Positions 9,701 through 17,542 of a DNA stretch of 64,000 bases are shown here, one piece after another. The first letter of the stretch is position 1. Each line of letters begins with the position of its first letter. Below the pieces are notes generated by a model that saw only the letters and a program-made list of their open reading frames with translations, did no database searches and was not told where the DNA came from. Source of the stretch: DT-111 sp965263225. Its GTDB lineage: Bacteria > Bacteroidota > Bacteroidia > Chitinophagales > Saprospiraceae. Location of the stretch: NCBI GenBank assembly GCA_965263225.1, contig CBDHHG010000008.1:186001-250000 (forward strand), given 5' to 3'. A program made the position numbers and the translations under genes.

Positions 9701-9878
9701 GGGATCCGTCAGCTTCACTAGTTACTGTTCCAGTAACAGTGCGGACGGCAATGGGGAGATTTTCTAACTCTCCATTGGGATTGGGTATGGGAGCGGCTTG
9801 TGCCGAGTCCATACTCAAAAAGGAAAAGCATACAACTAAAAGTACTAGTGGCATGCTTAGGTGTAATCTAAGTTTCAT
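6780..9878 (-). CDS. SusC/RagA-family TonB-linked outer-membrane transporter (pair 1)
   Basis: A SusC-type TonB-dependent porin of about 1032 residues. The domain order is signal peptide (MKLRLHLSMPLVLLVVCFSF), CarboxypepD_reg-like domain (VTGTVTSEADGSPLIGATVR), a TonB-box-like stretch EVVVVGYGVQKK, plug domain (IRIRGRRSITASNDPLFVID), and a 22-strand barrel ending in the aromatic C-terminus LILFGINAQF. I prefer ATG 9878; ATG 9890 is four codons upstream. It heads a susC-susD transcript. It is preceded by an unusually long gene-poor leader of about 1.2 kb that contains a LacI-type palindrome, so the promoter may be far upstream or the leader may carry regulation. Confidence 0.93.
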   Translation of the reverse strand: MKLRLHLSMPLVLLVVCFSFLSMDSAQAAPIPNPNGELENLPIAVRTVTGTVTSEADGSPLIGATVRVKGTSTGTVTDIDGNFSIDIEGNDAVLLITYTGFKDLEVEVGTQSTIQITLSEDSTILDEVVVVGYGVQKKRVVTGAIANLDAEKISAIPVPSGVQAMQGQVAGVDIVQTGGRPGANPTIRIRGRRSITASNDPLFVIDGIPQTSGTNAINDINPQDIQSMEILKDAAATAIYGSRGANGVIIITTKRGSEGRTIVAYDGYFGTTSALRTVDMMNGAEYGALKRESRRRGWDGEIPADDLVWTDPIEPISLANGTSTNYQDLVLGDGWQTNHQLSLRGGTAKTQFNIALGYFDEQGIISNMDFSRLTARVNLDHKIDKTFSAGVSFLATNTVQNYGSNATMGEALANNPLGVPYDAEGNLLLLPTNDGIRTNPLNELVENAVVDERSTNRIFVPFYIKANILEGLTYTVNFGPDVRLFKRGVFTGRNTNRNRGGISNAGIQNNQEIGYTLENILNYNKSFSGGHTLGITALQSIQSLNFQSHRTEVSNLPYESQLFHNIGTAEVKGNLSSALREWTLASFMGRVNYDYNNKYLFSATLRADGSSRLSEGNKWAYFPGVSLGWRILEEPFMDNVSWLDELKLRVSYGAVGNTSINPYQTAGALSRTTYAWDESPAFGFGLNQIPNPDLGWEISSTTNIGVDFSMLNGRFNGAIEVYRTNTTDLLLARNLPFTSGYNNVLQNIGSTQSDGIEFSIGAAIVNTRDFQWNIDFNISTYNEKITELALKDENGNAIDDIGNRWFIGQPIRVFYDYEKLGIYQTNEADLASSAENKVPGEIKLRDQNGDGLITAADDRIILGTDVPDFLGGITNRLSYKGIDLSFFFFFRQGGMIRSNFHTSGSFNGLFGRYNNLDVDYWTPNNPTNEFPRPNENQERPRNNSTLGYFDGSFIKLRNASLGYTLPESIASKLKMSRLKVYVSGQNLLVFSPFDTFDPEVDNTNTSSLPTIGSGDSIIPSTRLILFGINAQF

Positions 9879-10227
9879 AATACCGGCCATTAAGTTTTAA
9901 AAAATGATTAAGTAACTAATTGTAAATCGGGGCAATAAAGCCCTGTGACAATCACGCTTGTGAGAGTCATCCGATGGGGTTTTTACTTACTAGTTTGGAG
10001 AAGATCAAGGCAATGCGGTGCTTGTTTGTTTGTTTGTTGGTCTTTCGCCTGCTTTGATGTCTACTCGTACAGAAAGTAAGAGGTCCCTTTATCTTTATTT
10101 TGTTCCTAACTTGGTTGAAGTCGATGCTTATACAAAGAGGTTTCTCTGTTGCTACCTAAATCAAAAAAGTAGATCAGATTCATCCACCCATTGAGGAAGG
10201 CTGAAATCAACACAAGTAGAAACTTGA

Positions 10228-10608
10228 TTAAACTATTATACTACTGATGCTTGGATTCTAATTCAGAATCAAAACAGTTTACCTATCTATTCTAGTAAAC
10301 AAGGCTTCCCTGCGTTAGTAAGTGGCCCTGTTGTAGCATTTTTATTTACTGCTAAATATGTTAAACAGTTGAAAGTAGTTTTTGATAGAAAGCATTCGTG
10401 GATGGATTTGTTTGCTTGCTTGGGTGAATGGAAAAGCAGTGCTACTATTTTTTGGGGTGTATTTGTGCTAATGTTGATTGTAGCTGGACTGCTTCTGAAT
10501 AGAATAAACCGTTCCAGAGAATTGATGATATGGCAGAATAAAAAGGAATTGAAATGGGCAAGGAATTGCATAAACTCCTCCACCAAGTCATTAAAAGAGG
10601 CCTTATGA
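10228..10608 (+). pseudogene. Possible remnant of a small membrane protein
   Basis: An open frame of about 126 codons with protein-like composition runs from just after a stop codon to a stop at 10608. It has no in-frame ATG; the only conventional alternative start noted is TTG at 10369. It contains one strong transmembrane stretch (FWGVFVLMLIVAGLLLNRI) followed by a charged tail (RSRELMIWQNKKELKWAR). I do not recognise a family. It could be the tail of a decayed membrane sensor gene, or chance. The overlapping minus-strand frame (10287-10667) looks less protein-like. Confidence 0.25.
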
Positions 10609-10925
10609 ACCCTTCTGTTGGTCATAGTACCTACCTGTCTTAAGAATATTGTATTCAAATATTCCAAAGCCTTGTTTTGTTAGTTTTTCGTTTTTCGTGG
10701 ATCAATGAAGGCTTGCCAATTTTAAAGCTTTTCCCGAGAAAACCCCCTCTAAAAAGCAATCGATTTCATCGATTTTACCACGACCGCACTTTCTGAAATT
10801 CAGTATTTATGATTGAATACTGCTTGAATAGTGCAATTTTCTTTGTTCAAATATAGTGAAATAAAATTTTTAATGAAAAAAAAAATTCGATTTGAAAGGT
10901 CTGAATTCAAAAAAAGCAACTTTTT

Positions 10926-10939
10926 TGCAAACGTTTGCA
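10926..10939. promoter_or_regulatory. LacI-type operator palindrome in the susC1 leader
   Basis: TGCAAACGTTTGCA is a perfect 14 bp palindrome with the central CG and flanking AAAC/GTTT typical of LacI/GalR-family operators. The core CAAACGTTTGC recurs upstream of iolB at 16547-16558. It lies about 1.05 kb upstream of the susC1 start, in AT-rich sequence just after the oxidoreductase gene. No LacI-family gene is in the window. Confidence 0.6.
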
Positions 10940-11107
10940 TAGATTTTCAAAGTCTTTCTATCTCTTCTTTCCGTTTTGTTTCTACCACCAAACGAATGAC
11001 TAAGGCATTAAAAAAGACTCACTGAATAGCTCAGGAGTCTTCCAAATCTGAATTTGCCAACCAATTAGCTGGCAAGTCCAGAGATAGACCATACCTTCTA
11101 TTTAGGC

Positions 11108-12403
11108 CTATAACTTATACCCTCTGCGATATTTCTTCTTTCTTAGTTTGTTAGCCGCTTTGTCATCAAACTTTTCCTTGACTGGATCCCACTTTAGTGG
11201 ACGATTCAGCCAGTAGGCAATATTGGCAATGTTACAAATCGATGCGGATCGATGACCAATCTCTGCATGGCAAATAGGTTTGGATCTTTTCTTGATGGCA
11301 TCAATCCAATCTTGATAATGGTTCTCCTTGCTGTCATACAGACGGGTTTCTCCCGACTTGATTTCAGCTGTGACGACATTTTCTGGGTTGGAATCTAAGT
11401 ATTGGCGACTTACATCCAGCGTTCCTTTGTTGCCGATAAACCGGACCCCCCATCCTCGACCAAAATCCTCATGTACCATCTCAATCCCGTTTGCATAGAT
11501 CATTTTGAGACCCCTCACTGCCTTGGGGTCTGCTGGGGGGATCCATTCCACTGGGCCAGTATGGTCCATACCTAGCCCCCACTGGGCGATATCAAACATA
11601 TGGGCACCCCAATCACATAGGATTCCTCCTCCGTATTCCTTGTACTTCCTCCATTGTGGCCAATATTTGATTTGGTTGGTGCTGGGCGCCAATTGAGAAT
11701 GATAGGCTAGCACCGGAGAAGGACCACACCAACGATCCCAATTGAAGTTCTCGGGCATAGGCTCTGCCTCTAAATCGTAGGCAACTGCCGGATCGCCAAC
11801 ATTTACGATTACCTTTTTGATCTCGCCTAAGTAGCCGTTCCGTACGAGTTCGCAGGCGTGCCGGAAATTTTTCCTGGAACGCTGCATACTGCCGGTCTGA
11901 AGTACGCGACCATACTTTTCTGAAGCTTTCACCATGGCACGGCCTTCTTGGATAGTGTGAGACAATGGTTTTTCGCAAAAAACATCTTTACCCGCCTTCA
12001 TGGCCTGAATAGATGGGATAGCATGCCAGTGATCGGGAGTAGCCACTACAATAGCATCGATATCATCTCTTTCCAGCATCTCTTCGTATTCTAAATAGCT
12101 TTGGACTCCTTTGTAATCAGTGTTTCCTCGATGTTCCGCATATAATTGAGCTACTCGTTGCTCAAACCAAGCTAGTTTTGTACTAAATACATCACTTGCG
12201 GCTACAATCTGGGCTTCGGCATCTCTGGTGAAACGAGCAGAGAGACCATTACTTTGTCTACCACATCCAATGAATCCTAAAGTGATACGGTCACTGGGGG
12301 CCGTAAACCCTCTACCTAAGACGTGTCTGGGAACGATGGTAAAGGCCCCTACTGTCACCGTGGCCGCCTTAAGAAATTTCCGTCTTGAAATTGATGACTG
12401 CAT
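11108..12403 (-). CDS. Tat-exported Gfo/Idh/MocA-family oxidoreductase
   Basis: A 431-residue NAD(P)-dependent oxidoreductase exported by the Tat pathway (SRRKFLKAATVTVGAFTI signal). Family marks are GFIGCGRQSNG (nucleotide-binding loop), VATPDHWHAIPSIQAMKAGK and the catalytic-lysine motif VFCEKPLSHT. Further marks are the substrate-domain segments NWDRWCGPSP and YGGGILCDWGAHMFDIAQW, which carries the catalytic-type histidine/aspartate. This subfamily is common in Bacteroidota and Planctomycetes utilisation loci, usually with unknown substrate. It follows the sulfatase on the same strand with about 105 bp between them, so DUF6807, sulfatase and this gene may form one transcript. It differs from the Tat oxidoreductase at 2754 in lacking the cysteine cluster. 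Confidence 0.9.
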   Translation of the reverse strand: MQSSISRRKFLKAATVTVGAFTIVPRHVLGRGFTAPSDRITLGFIGCGRQSNGLSARFTRDAEAQIVAASDVFSTKLAWFEQRVAQLYAEHRGNTDYKGVQSYLEYEEMLERDDIDAIVVATPDHWHAIPSIQAMKAGKDVFCEKPLSHTIQEGRAMVKASEKYGRVLQTGSMQRSRKNFRHACELVRNGYLGEIKKVIVNVGDPAVAYDLEAEPMPENFNWDRWCGPSPVLAYHSQLAPSTNQIKYWPQWRKYKEYGGGILCDWGAHMFDIAQWGLGMDHTGPVEWIPPADPKAVRGLKMIYANGIEMVHEDFGRGWGVRFIGNKGTLDVSRQYLDSNPENVVTAEIKSGETRLYDSKENHYQDWIDAIKKRSKPICHAEIGHRSASICNIANIAYWLNRPLKWDPVKEKFDDKAANKLRKKKYRRGYKL

Positions 12404-12509
12404 ATGAATTCTAGTTTTTCGATTTAATAGGCTAGCTATATATGGAGTTAATTGGCTCGTCCAAAATAGCTACAGGATATTAGTGTTTTACCGCTTGCCC
12501 TATAAGAAT

Positions 12510-14372
12510 CTAACGGACGGTATTAGCGGTCCCCAAAAGTGCATTTAAGGCATGATTGGCTACACGAACTACATATTTGTTAGGATCTTCCATTACTGAC
12601 TGTAAATCTGCAATTGCTGGTCTTCCCTCCTCCAGCATTTCGTCAATCACCAAGGCACTTGCCAGTCTTACCCATTCATCAGTATGTTGTAGTTCCTGCT
12701 TTAGTATGGGAATACCCTCTTCTTGTGCACCAGCTAAACACAAGGCTCGGGCCACAGCGATTCTAACCAATGGAATGGAATCTGTAGTACTTTGCTGCAG
12801 TAAATCAAGATGTTCCGCCGTTCTTGAGTCATTGCCCAAGCGAATAGCGGCCCAATACCTGACAGCTGCGTTGGGGTTTTGTAAAGCTGAGAGCCAAGGC
12901 TCCAGTTCTAATTCTCCGATGGCAATATTGCGGATCAGAGAGACGGGAATGCTGTCTTGCCGCATGATAGAGTAGATAGACTTATCATAGTTCTTCTCCC
13001 AACTGCGAAGGATAGTCTCCGGAATTAAGCCGGTATCCTTTGTCCGGTCCGACCACTCCGCGTGTGCTGTTCTCATCTCCTCTAATTGGGCAGCATAATT
13101 GGGATCCTTGGCTAGGTTGTTCAACTCCCATGGATCTGCTTCCAGGTCGAACAACTCTTCTGCTGGTTTAGTGGAGGCGACTATATGTGCGCCTGCTTTG
13201 GGTAGCCTATTATCCTCAGCTGCCAGGCGAATGGCCTGCATGATCCCGCCTTTTTCCGGAGTATTCATGTATTGGCAGAAGGGTTTATAGGGTTCGTAAT
13301 AGCGGATGTATTTATACCGCTTTGATCTGACCGCTCGTTGCATATCATAGCGTTCATCCATTCGATCTCGCCCTGCGTAGGTGTAGGTTCTTTGCGGACT
13401 AAGGTTTTCTCCCAGAAAGGCTCGACCCTGCATGTAATCTGGTACTGGAATATGAGCCAGTTTAAGCAGGGTAGGGGGGAGGTCTATAAAACTGACAAGT
13501 TCATCTGTTTGGCTTCCGGCGGGTTGTGGTAGGAGATGTTGATACTTTTTTGGTGCTTTCACAATCAACGGAACACGTAGGCCTGAATCGTATAGCCAGC
13601 GTTTATGCCTGGGTATCCCCGCACCATGATCCGAATAGAAAAAGATGATGGTATTCTCCATCAAGCCATCTGCTTCTAATTCGGCCAGCAACTCCCCCAC
13701 TTGTTGATCCATGGCAGTGATAATGTTGTAGTATCTAATCCATAGTTCTCTGACGGTATCCGTATCCGGATAATAAGGAGGGAGTGGGACTTCGCCTGCT
13801 CCTTTCAGTAGTTCTGGGGCCACTTGGGTAATGGCTTGCTTATAACGACTAGCGTCATTTACTCGGCTTTCATGGGAAGTGCCATAGTTGAATATAGAAA
13901 AGAATGGTTGCGCTGGGTCTGGTCGATTTCGCCAATGGGCATCTCTGGTGGATTCATCCCAACAGGCTTTATGGTCAATCGCCAAATTATAGTCTGTCTT
14001 ACTATTGTTGGTACAGTAGTAGCCTGCTTCTCGTAGATAGCTGGGGTAAAGCTTCGTCAGTTCAGGAAGTTGGCCATTGCAACGCATATATTGAGTTCCT
14101 TGACTGGTGGCATATAGGCCAGTAATAATGCTAGATCGAGCTACTGCGCAGACCGGGGCAGAGGCAATAGCATTGGTGTACAAAATGCCTTCTTGGGCTA
14201 GGCGGTCGAGGTTCGGGCTGTGCGCAAAGGAGTCTCCATAGGCACCAAGATTTGGACTGATATCTTCGCAAGTGATCCAGAGGATATTCGGTGGAGGAAG
14301 TTCCTTGGTGGGGCCTTGGCAACTCAGCCAGCAAAAGGCCGCCAGGAGCCAGATCAAATTTTTGCAATGCAT
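12510..14372 (-). CDS. Sulfatase lipoprotein with C-terminal HEAT-like repeats
   Basis: A 620-residue alkaline-phosphatase-superfamily sulfatase that would hydrolyse a sulfate ester in the periplasm or at the cell surface. It has a lipoprotein signal ending at Cys18 (LLAAFCWLSC), then the metal-binding start NILWITCEDISPNLGAYGD, the active-site region APVCAVARSSIITG, SDHGAGIPRHKRWLYDSGLR, and a terminal block of HEAT-like helices (about 490-615: NPNAAVRYWAAIRLG, VRIAVARALCLAG, WVRLASALVI). The formylglycine motif is normally C/S-x-P/A-x-R; here it reads Cys75-Ala-Val-Ala-Arg, with valine at the third position. It sits 38 bp downstream of the DUF6807 gene. No sulfatase-maturing enzyme is in the window. 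Confidence 0.9.
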   Translation of the reverse strand: MHCKNLIWLLAAFCWLSCQGPTKELPPPNILWITCEDISPNLGAYGDSFAHSPNLDRLAQEGILYTNAIASAPVCAVARSSIITGLYATSQGTQYMRCNGQLPELTKLYPSYLREAGYYCTNNSKTDYNLAIDHKACWDESTRDAHWRNRPDPAQPFFSIFNYGTSHESRVNDASRYKQAITQVAPELLKGAGEVPLPPYYPDTDTVRELWIRYYNIITAMDQQVGELLAELEADGLMENTIIFFYSDHGAGIPRHKRWLYDSGLRVPLIVKAPKKYQHLLPQPAGSQTDELVSFIDLPPTLLKLAHIPVPDYMQGRAFLGENLSPQRTYTYAGRDRMDERYDMQRAVRSKRYKYIRYYEPYKPFCQYMNTPEKGGIMQAIRLAAEDNRLPKAGAHIVASTKPAEELFDLEADPWELNNLAKDPNYAAQLEEMRTAHAEWSDRTKDTGLIPETILRSWEKNYDKSIYSIMRQDSIPVSLIRNIAIGELELEPWLSALQNPNAAVRYWAAIRLGNDSRTAEHLDLLQQSTTDSIPLVRIAVARALCLAGAQEEGIPILKQELQHTDEWVRLASALVIDEMLEEGRPAIADLQSVMEDPNKYVVRVANHALNALLGTANTVR

Positions 14373-14410
14373 CTATAATTGGATTTCGTCATTTTGTTAC
14401 AGGATCATGC

Positions 14411-15523
14411 TTACTTTTTGGCGAATGCTACGGCTAGTTCTTCTATTTTCTCAGCAGGCAGATGGCTTCCCGTATGTACTAGTATCTGGTATTTGAACTC
14501 GACGGACTGCCCTGCCTCTAGCGCGAAATTCAGCGTCTCTTTTCCTTTGGAAAAAGCAGCTTGCCCGAGGGGATTAGCAGAAAACAAACCATAATCGCGG
14601 GCATGCCAATAGGTGGGGTATCCGGGATTATCTGGATGATCCAAGATCACCAGGGAAGACTCTTCTCCTGCTACCTCACCATGCAGTTTCATCCAATGGG
14701 CTCGTGTTCCCCATACACCAGATCCCGTTTGGCCAGTGCTACTTAGATAGTTACCATTGACGCCCTCATTGTCTATTACTTTTGTTGTTTTGGGAATTCC
14801 AGCTTCCCCTACAAGCAGCAGTGGCTTTTTGGAGGGGAATTCTAGCGCGCGAGTGACACGTATCCCAAACATTCCTTCCTTATTGTCTTGAAAGGAAACA
14901 CTGGTATCCCTGGCGGTGAGCGTGGTAGTTCTTTCTATGATTCGGATTTCATCTTGTACAGAAAAATGGAAATGGGTGCTTTCATCCAGTAAAACCTTGC
15001 CATACAGATCCTCCCATTCGGCTTCCACCTTCAGGGAGGCACCTGCCTTGGTCTGCTTTGAATCCTTAATGCGCTTATGCACGATCCGACCATATCGGTG
15101 CTTTCTTTCTGGCGGAACCTTACCTTTATTGTTCCAGAAATCTAATCCATTGACATTGCCGTAATTTAACCAATGCCCCACTTGATGTGGATGATCTACC
15201 CTTTCTCCTGCTTTAGGGGTTATGGGAAACCCACGGGTGAGGGATATGCCCTTGGATGTAAGTATTGGGTAGAGAATGGGCTTGGCTACATCGCTGGAGT
15301 ATCTGTAGGCTGTAAAGAGCTGCCCTTCAATGAGTACTTCTATCCTTTGTTCATCGGGAATGGATTTGAGCTGGAAAGTTTGCGATGCCGTGGCCTGTTC
15401 CTTGGCTGGCCGGATTTTCTTTTGGCAGCCAGTAATCATTAAAATCAGGGCCAAAGCACTGGCCCATCCTAAGAGTTGTATAGCTAAACTACCAACTGTT
15501 AGTTTTTCTTGAAGATGTGACAT
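14411..15523 (-). CDS. DUF6807 (PmoA-like) family lipoprotein
   Basis: A protein of about 370 residues from the DUF6807 family, sometimes annotated as methane-oxygenase PmoA-like although it is unrelated to methane oxidation. Diagnostic features are GISLTRGFPITP followed by DHPHQVGHWLNYGNVNGLDF, and the beta-rich body ending in EFKYQILVHTG. ATG 15523 gives a lipoprotein signal with Cys33 (ASALALILMITGC); a TTG seven codons upstream is less likely. The family has no proven reaction and is regularly found beside Gfo/Idh oxidoreductases in sugar-utilisation loci. Here it leads a minus-strand set with the sulfatase and oxidoreductase. Confidence 0.82.
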   Translation of the reverse strand: MSHLQEKLTVGSLAIQLLGWASALALILMITGCQKKIRPAKEQATASQTFQLKSIPDEQRIEVLIEGQLFTAYRYSSDVAKPILYPILTSKGISLTRGFPITPKAGERVDHPHQVGHWLNYGNVNGLDFWNNKGKVPPERKHRYGRIVHKRIKDSKQTKAGASLKVEAEWEDLYGKVLLDESTHFHFSVQDEIRIIERTTTLTARDTSVSFQDNKEGMFGIRVTRALEFPSKKPLLLVGEAGIPKTTKVIDNEGVNGNYLSSTGQTGSGVWGTRAHWMKLHGEVAGEESSLVILDHPDNPGYPTYWHARDYGLFSANPLGQAAFSKGKETLNFALEAGQSVEFKYQILVHTGSHLPAEKIEELAVAFAKK

Positions 15524-15681
15524 AACTTGTTGAAGCGCCGACAAAGTCGGCTATGCTTGTATTTCGTTTTGTTGATGCTAGCAGCTGGGTATACTTCTAG
15601 CCTGCTTTTCTAAAGTTAATAAGAATAAATGGCCTAAGAAAGGATTGTTGGCAGGAAGCTCAATTTGTACTGTACATCTGG

Positions 15682-16374
15682 CTATACATGTTCATCTAAT
15701 AGGCCGTTCGGAGTTCTTTTGGTTTCAGAAACTTTACTCATCGTGGACTTTCCTTGGGTTCGCCAAATCCAGCATTCTGCGAAAGCTAGATTAAGACCCC
15801 AACTTGCCCATGCAACGATACTATACTGAAACTCAGGATCTAAATACCACCAACTACCAAGCACATATTGGAGTAGGCGTAGCGTTATGGCCGATAGGGT
15901 CAAGGCATAAGAACGAATCATGAATGCGCCATGACTTTGGAAATCTCTGCTTCTTGCTGTCTGATAGGCACGCCAAGTAAACCACCACCACAAAATAGAA
16001 AGTAAGATAAAGCTGACCCTAGCATTCCAATTTCCATTGGAGTAACAAGACATAACCAGGGCTGCCGGGCCACTGATACATAATATGATAAACACGTAAG
16101 CTTGGCCAAGCCGCCGATGAAGTTGTGGCCATTTTCTAAGGACACCTCCAGAAAACTGGATTCCTCCCACTAATAGAACATAAAGACTGGAGAATATGTG
16201 AAGATAAAATGCCCAACGGTAATGATGAAGATGAATGATATGTTGCTTGGTCAGGAGAAAATCGATATTCAGTGCCCCTCCACTGTAAGGAAGGATGATC
16301 AGGAGCATTAGGTAAAAGGAGAACAATACCAATAATGCAAAGAGACTGGCTTTTAGGGTATTGTGGAAGAGCAT
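15682..16374 (-). CDS. DUF2306-family membrane protein
   Basis: A 230-residue polytopic membrane protein. About six hydrophobic helices are visible, starting with LFALLVLFSFYLMLLIILPY. The family pattern includes YLHIFSSLYVLLVGGIQF, a short loop RKWPQLHRRLGQAYVF, and FQSHGAFMIRSYALTLSAIT. The histidines in HHYRWAFYLHIF, LHRRLG and SHGAFM resemble DUF2306 proteins, which are thought to be heme- or quinone-related membrane proteins, but the function is unproven. It is divergent from the iol operon across a 267 bp region and is followed by the DUF6807 gene 159 bp downstream on the same strand. Confidence 0.75.
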   Translation of the reverse strand: MLFHNTLKASLFALLVLFSFYLMLLIILPYSGGALNIDFLLTKQHIIHLHHYRWAFYLHIFSSLYVLLVGGIQFSGGVLRKWPQLHRRLGQAYVFIILCISGPAALVMSCYSNGNWNARVSFILLSILWWWFTWRAYQTARSRDFQSHGAFMIRSYALTLSAITLRLLQYVLGSWWYLDPEFQYSIVAWASWGLNLAFAECWIWRTQGKSTMSKVSETKRTPNGLLDEHV

Positions 16375-16640
16375 TTTCTAATGGGTTTGGGGTTTGGTTA
16401 CCTTGGCAAATCAGTACGTGATGTGCCTCACCTACTATAATAACTAGTTTTCGTCGAATCTTATTCTATGGCCTTGCTGGAATTCACCTCAATGCGATAC
16501 CCTTCTTCGTTTAGGATGACCCAGAGTTACCGATTTGACAAAAATTACAAACGTTTGCGTTTGAATTGAATAAGTCTGACCTATGGATTTCTAAAGGGTA
16601 AATCCTATTATTGAGAAAGAAAAATCAACTTTATCCGCTT
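16375..16640. promoter_or_regulatory. Divergent promoter region between the DUF2306 gene and iolB
   Basis: This is the only gap ahead of the seven-gene iol cluster. It holds a LacI-type palindrome (16547-16558). A TTTG at 16534-16537, followed by TTTG repeats near 16554-16567, could contribute to a Bacteroidota -33/-7 promoter, but I cannot assign it with confidence. Confidence 0.6.
16547..16558. promoter_or_regulatory. LacI-type operator upstream of iolB
   Basis: ACAAACGTTTGC contains the 10 bp palindrome CAAACGTTTG and matches 11 of 12 bases of the operator in the susC1 leader. It ends 82 bp before the iolB ATG, a position suited to repression or activation of the operon. Confidence 0.62.
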
Positions 16641-17531
16641 ATGAAAAGATCAACACAAAGTCCTTTATTGATTCTGAGCGATCCAGATCAGACTTCCGGA
16701 ATTTATCAAGATGTTCGAAGAGAAGAAGCAGACTGGGAATTCCTTAACTTTCAAGCTAGAAGGTTGAAGAAAGGAGAACATTGGACGCATGACACTGGTG
16801 GAAATGAATATGCCATCGTGCTTTTGGGAGGTAACTTCACCGTGGAGTCCAATAGAGGTGCCTGGAAAACGGAGAACGGTCGAAAGGATGTTTTCAGCGG
16901 AATAGCGCATACGCTCTACCTTTCCCGAAATACCAAATTTACCTTAACGGCAGATAGCGAAGTATTGGATATTGGTGTAGGATGGTGTGAAACGGATGAA
17001 GATCATCCGCCCTATTTTAAACGACCAGAAGAATGCGCCGTAGAACTAAGAGGGGGAGATAATGCCAATCGACAGATCAATAGCTTGCTACAACCTGGAT
17101 TCGATTGCCATCGCCTGGTCTGTGTGGAAGTGTATACGCCTTCTGGAAACTGGAGTTCTTTCCCAGCCCATAAACACGATGAGCGCATACTGGATGAAGA
17201 AGGCAATGTTCTAGAAGCTCGCCTGGAGGAGATTTATTTCTATAAGATTGATAAACCGCAAGGGTACGCAATTCAGCAGGTGTATACGGGGGATCGAAGT
17301 TTGGATGAAGTGGTTCGGCCCAAGAATGACGATCTAGTATTGGTGCCCAAAGGATACCATCCGGTAGTAGCAGGTCATGGATATAATGTATATTACTTGA
17401 ATTTCCTGACCGGTAGCGATCAATCTTTGGCAAATACTGATGATCCAGATCACAAATGGATCTACGGTACCTGGAAAGGTCAAGACCCTCGCCTGCCGTT
17501 GGTTACGGCAGAAATGAATCAGTCTAGTTAA
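16641..17531 (+). CDS. iolB: 5-deoxy-glucuronate isomerase IolB
   Basis: IolB converts 5-deoxy-glucuronate to 2-deoxy-5-keto-gluconate in cytosolic myo-inositol catabolism. The protein (about 296 aa from ATG 16641; a TTG at 16611 would add ten residues) has the cupin family hallmarks EYAIVLLGGNF, DVFSGIAHTLYL and SFPAHKHDERI. HKHDE, with the later glutamate in LEEIYFYKI and the histidine in GYHPVVAGHGYNVYYLNFL, makes the metal site. It is the first gene of the operon and lies 11 bp before iolC. The LacI-type operator upstream suggests inducible control. Confidence 0.93.
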   Translation: MKRSTQSPLLILSDPDQTSGIYQDVRREEADWEFLNFQARRLKKGEHWTHDTGGNEYAIVLLGGNFTVESNRGAWKTENGRKDVFSGIAHTLYLSRNTKFTLTADSEVLDIGVGWCETDEDHPPYFKRPEECAVELRGGDNANRQINSLLQPGFDCHRLVCVEVYTPSGNWSSFPAHKHDERILDEEGNVLEARLEEIYFYKIDKPQGYAIQQVYTGDRSLDEVVRPKNDDLVLVPKGYHPVVAGHGYNVYYLNFLTGSDQSLANTDDPDHKWIYGTWKGQDPRLPLVTAEMNQSS

Positions 17532-17542
17532 AGTATTGAAAC

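Larger units (their letters stand above)
9891..11107. other. Long gene-poor region upstream of susC1
   Basis: About 1.2 kb separates susC1 from the preceding minus-strand oxidoreductase gene. It contains a TTTG-type tetranucleotide run near 10022-10039, a stop-bounded frame without a usual start codon at 10228-10608, AT-rich promoter-like sequence at 10740-10920, and a 14 bp palindrome at 10926-10939. No other convincing gene was seen on either strand. Confidence 0.7.

Noticed and set aside
10287..10667. Minus-strand open frame of 126 codons
   Set aside because: It overlaps the more protein-like plus frame and has a low-complexity, poorly organised sequence.
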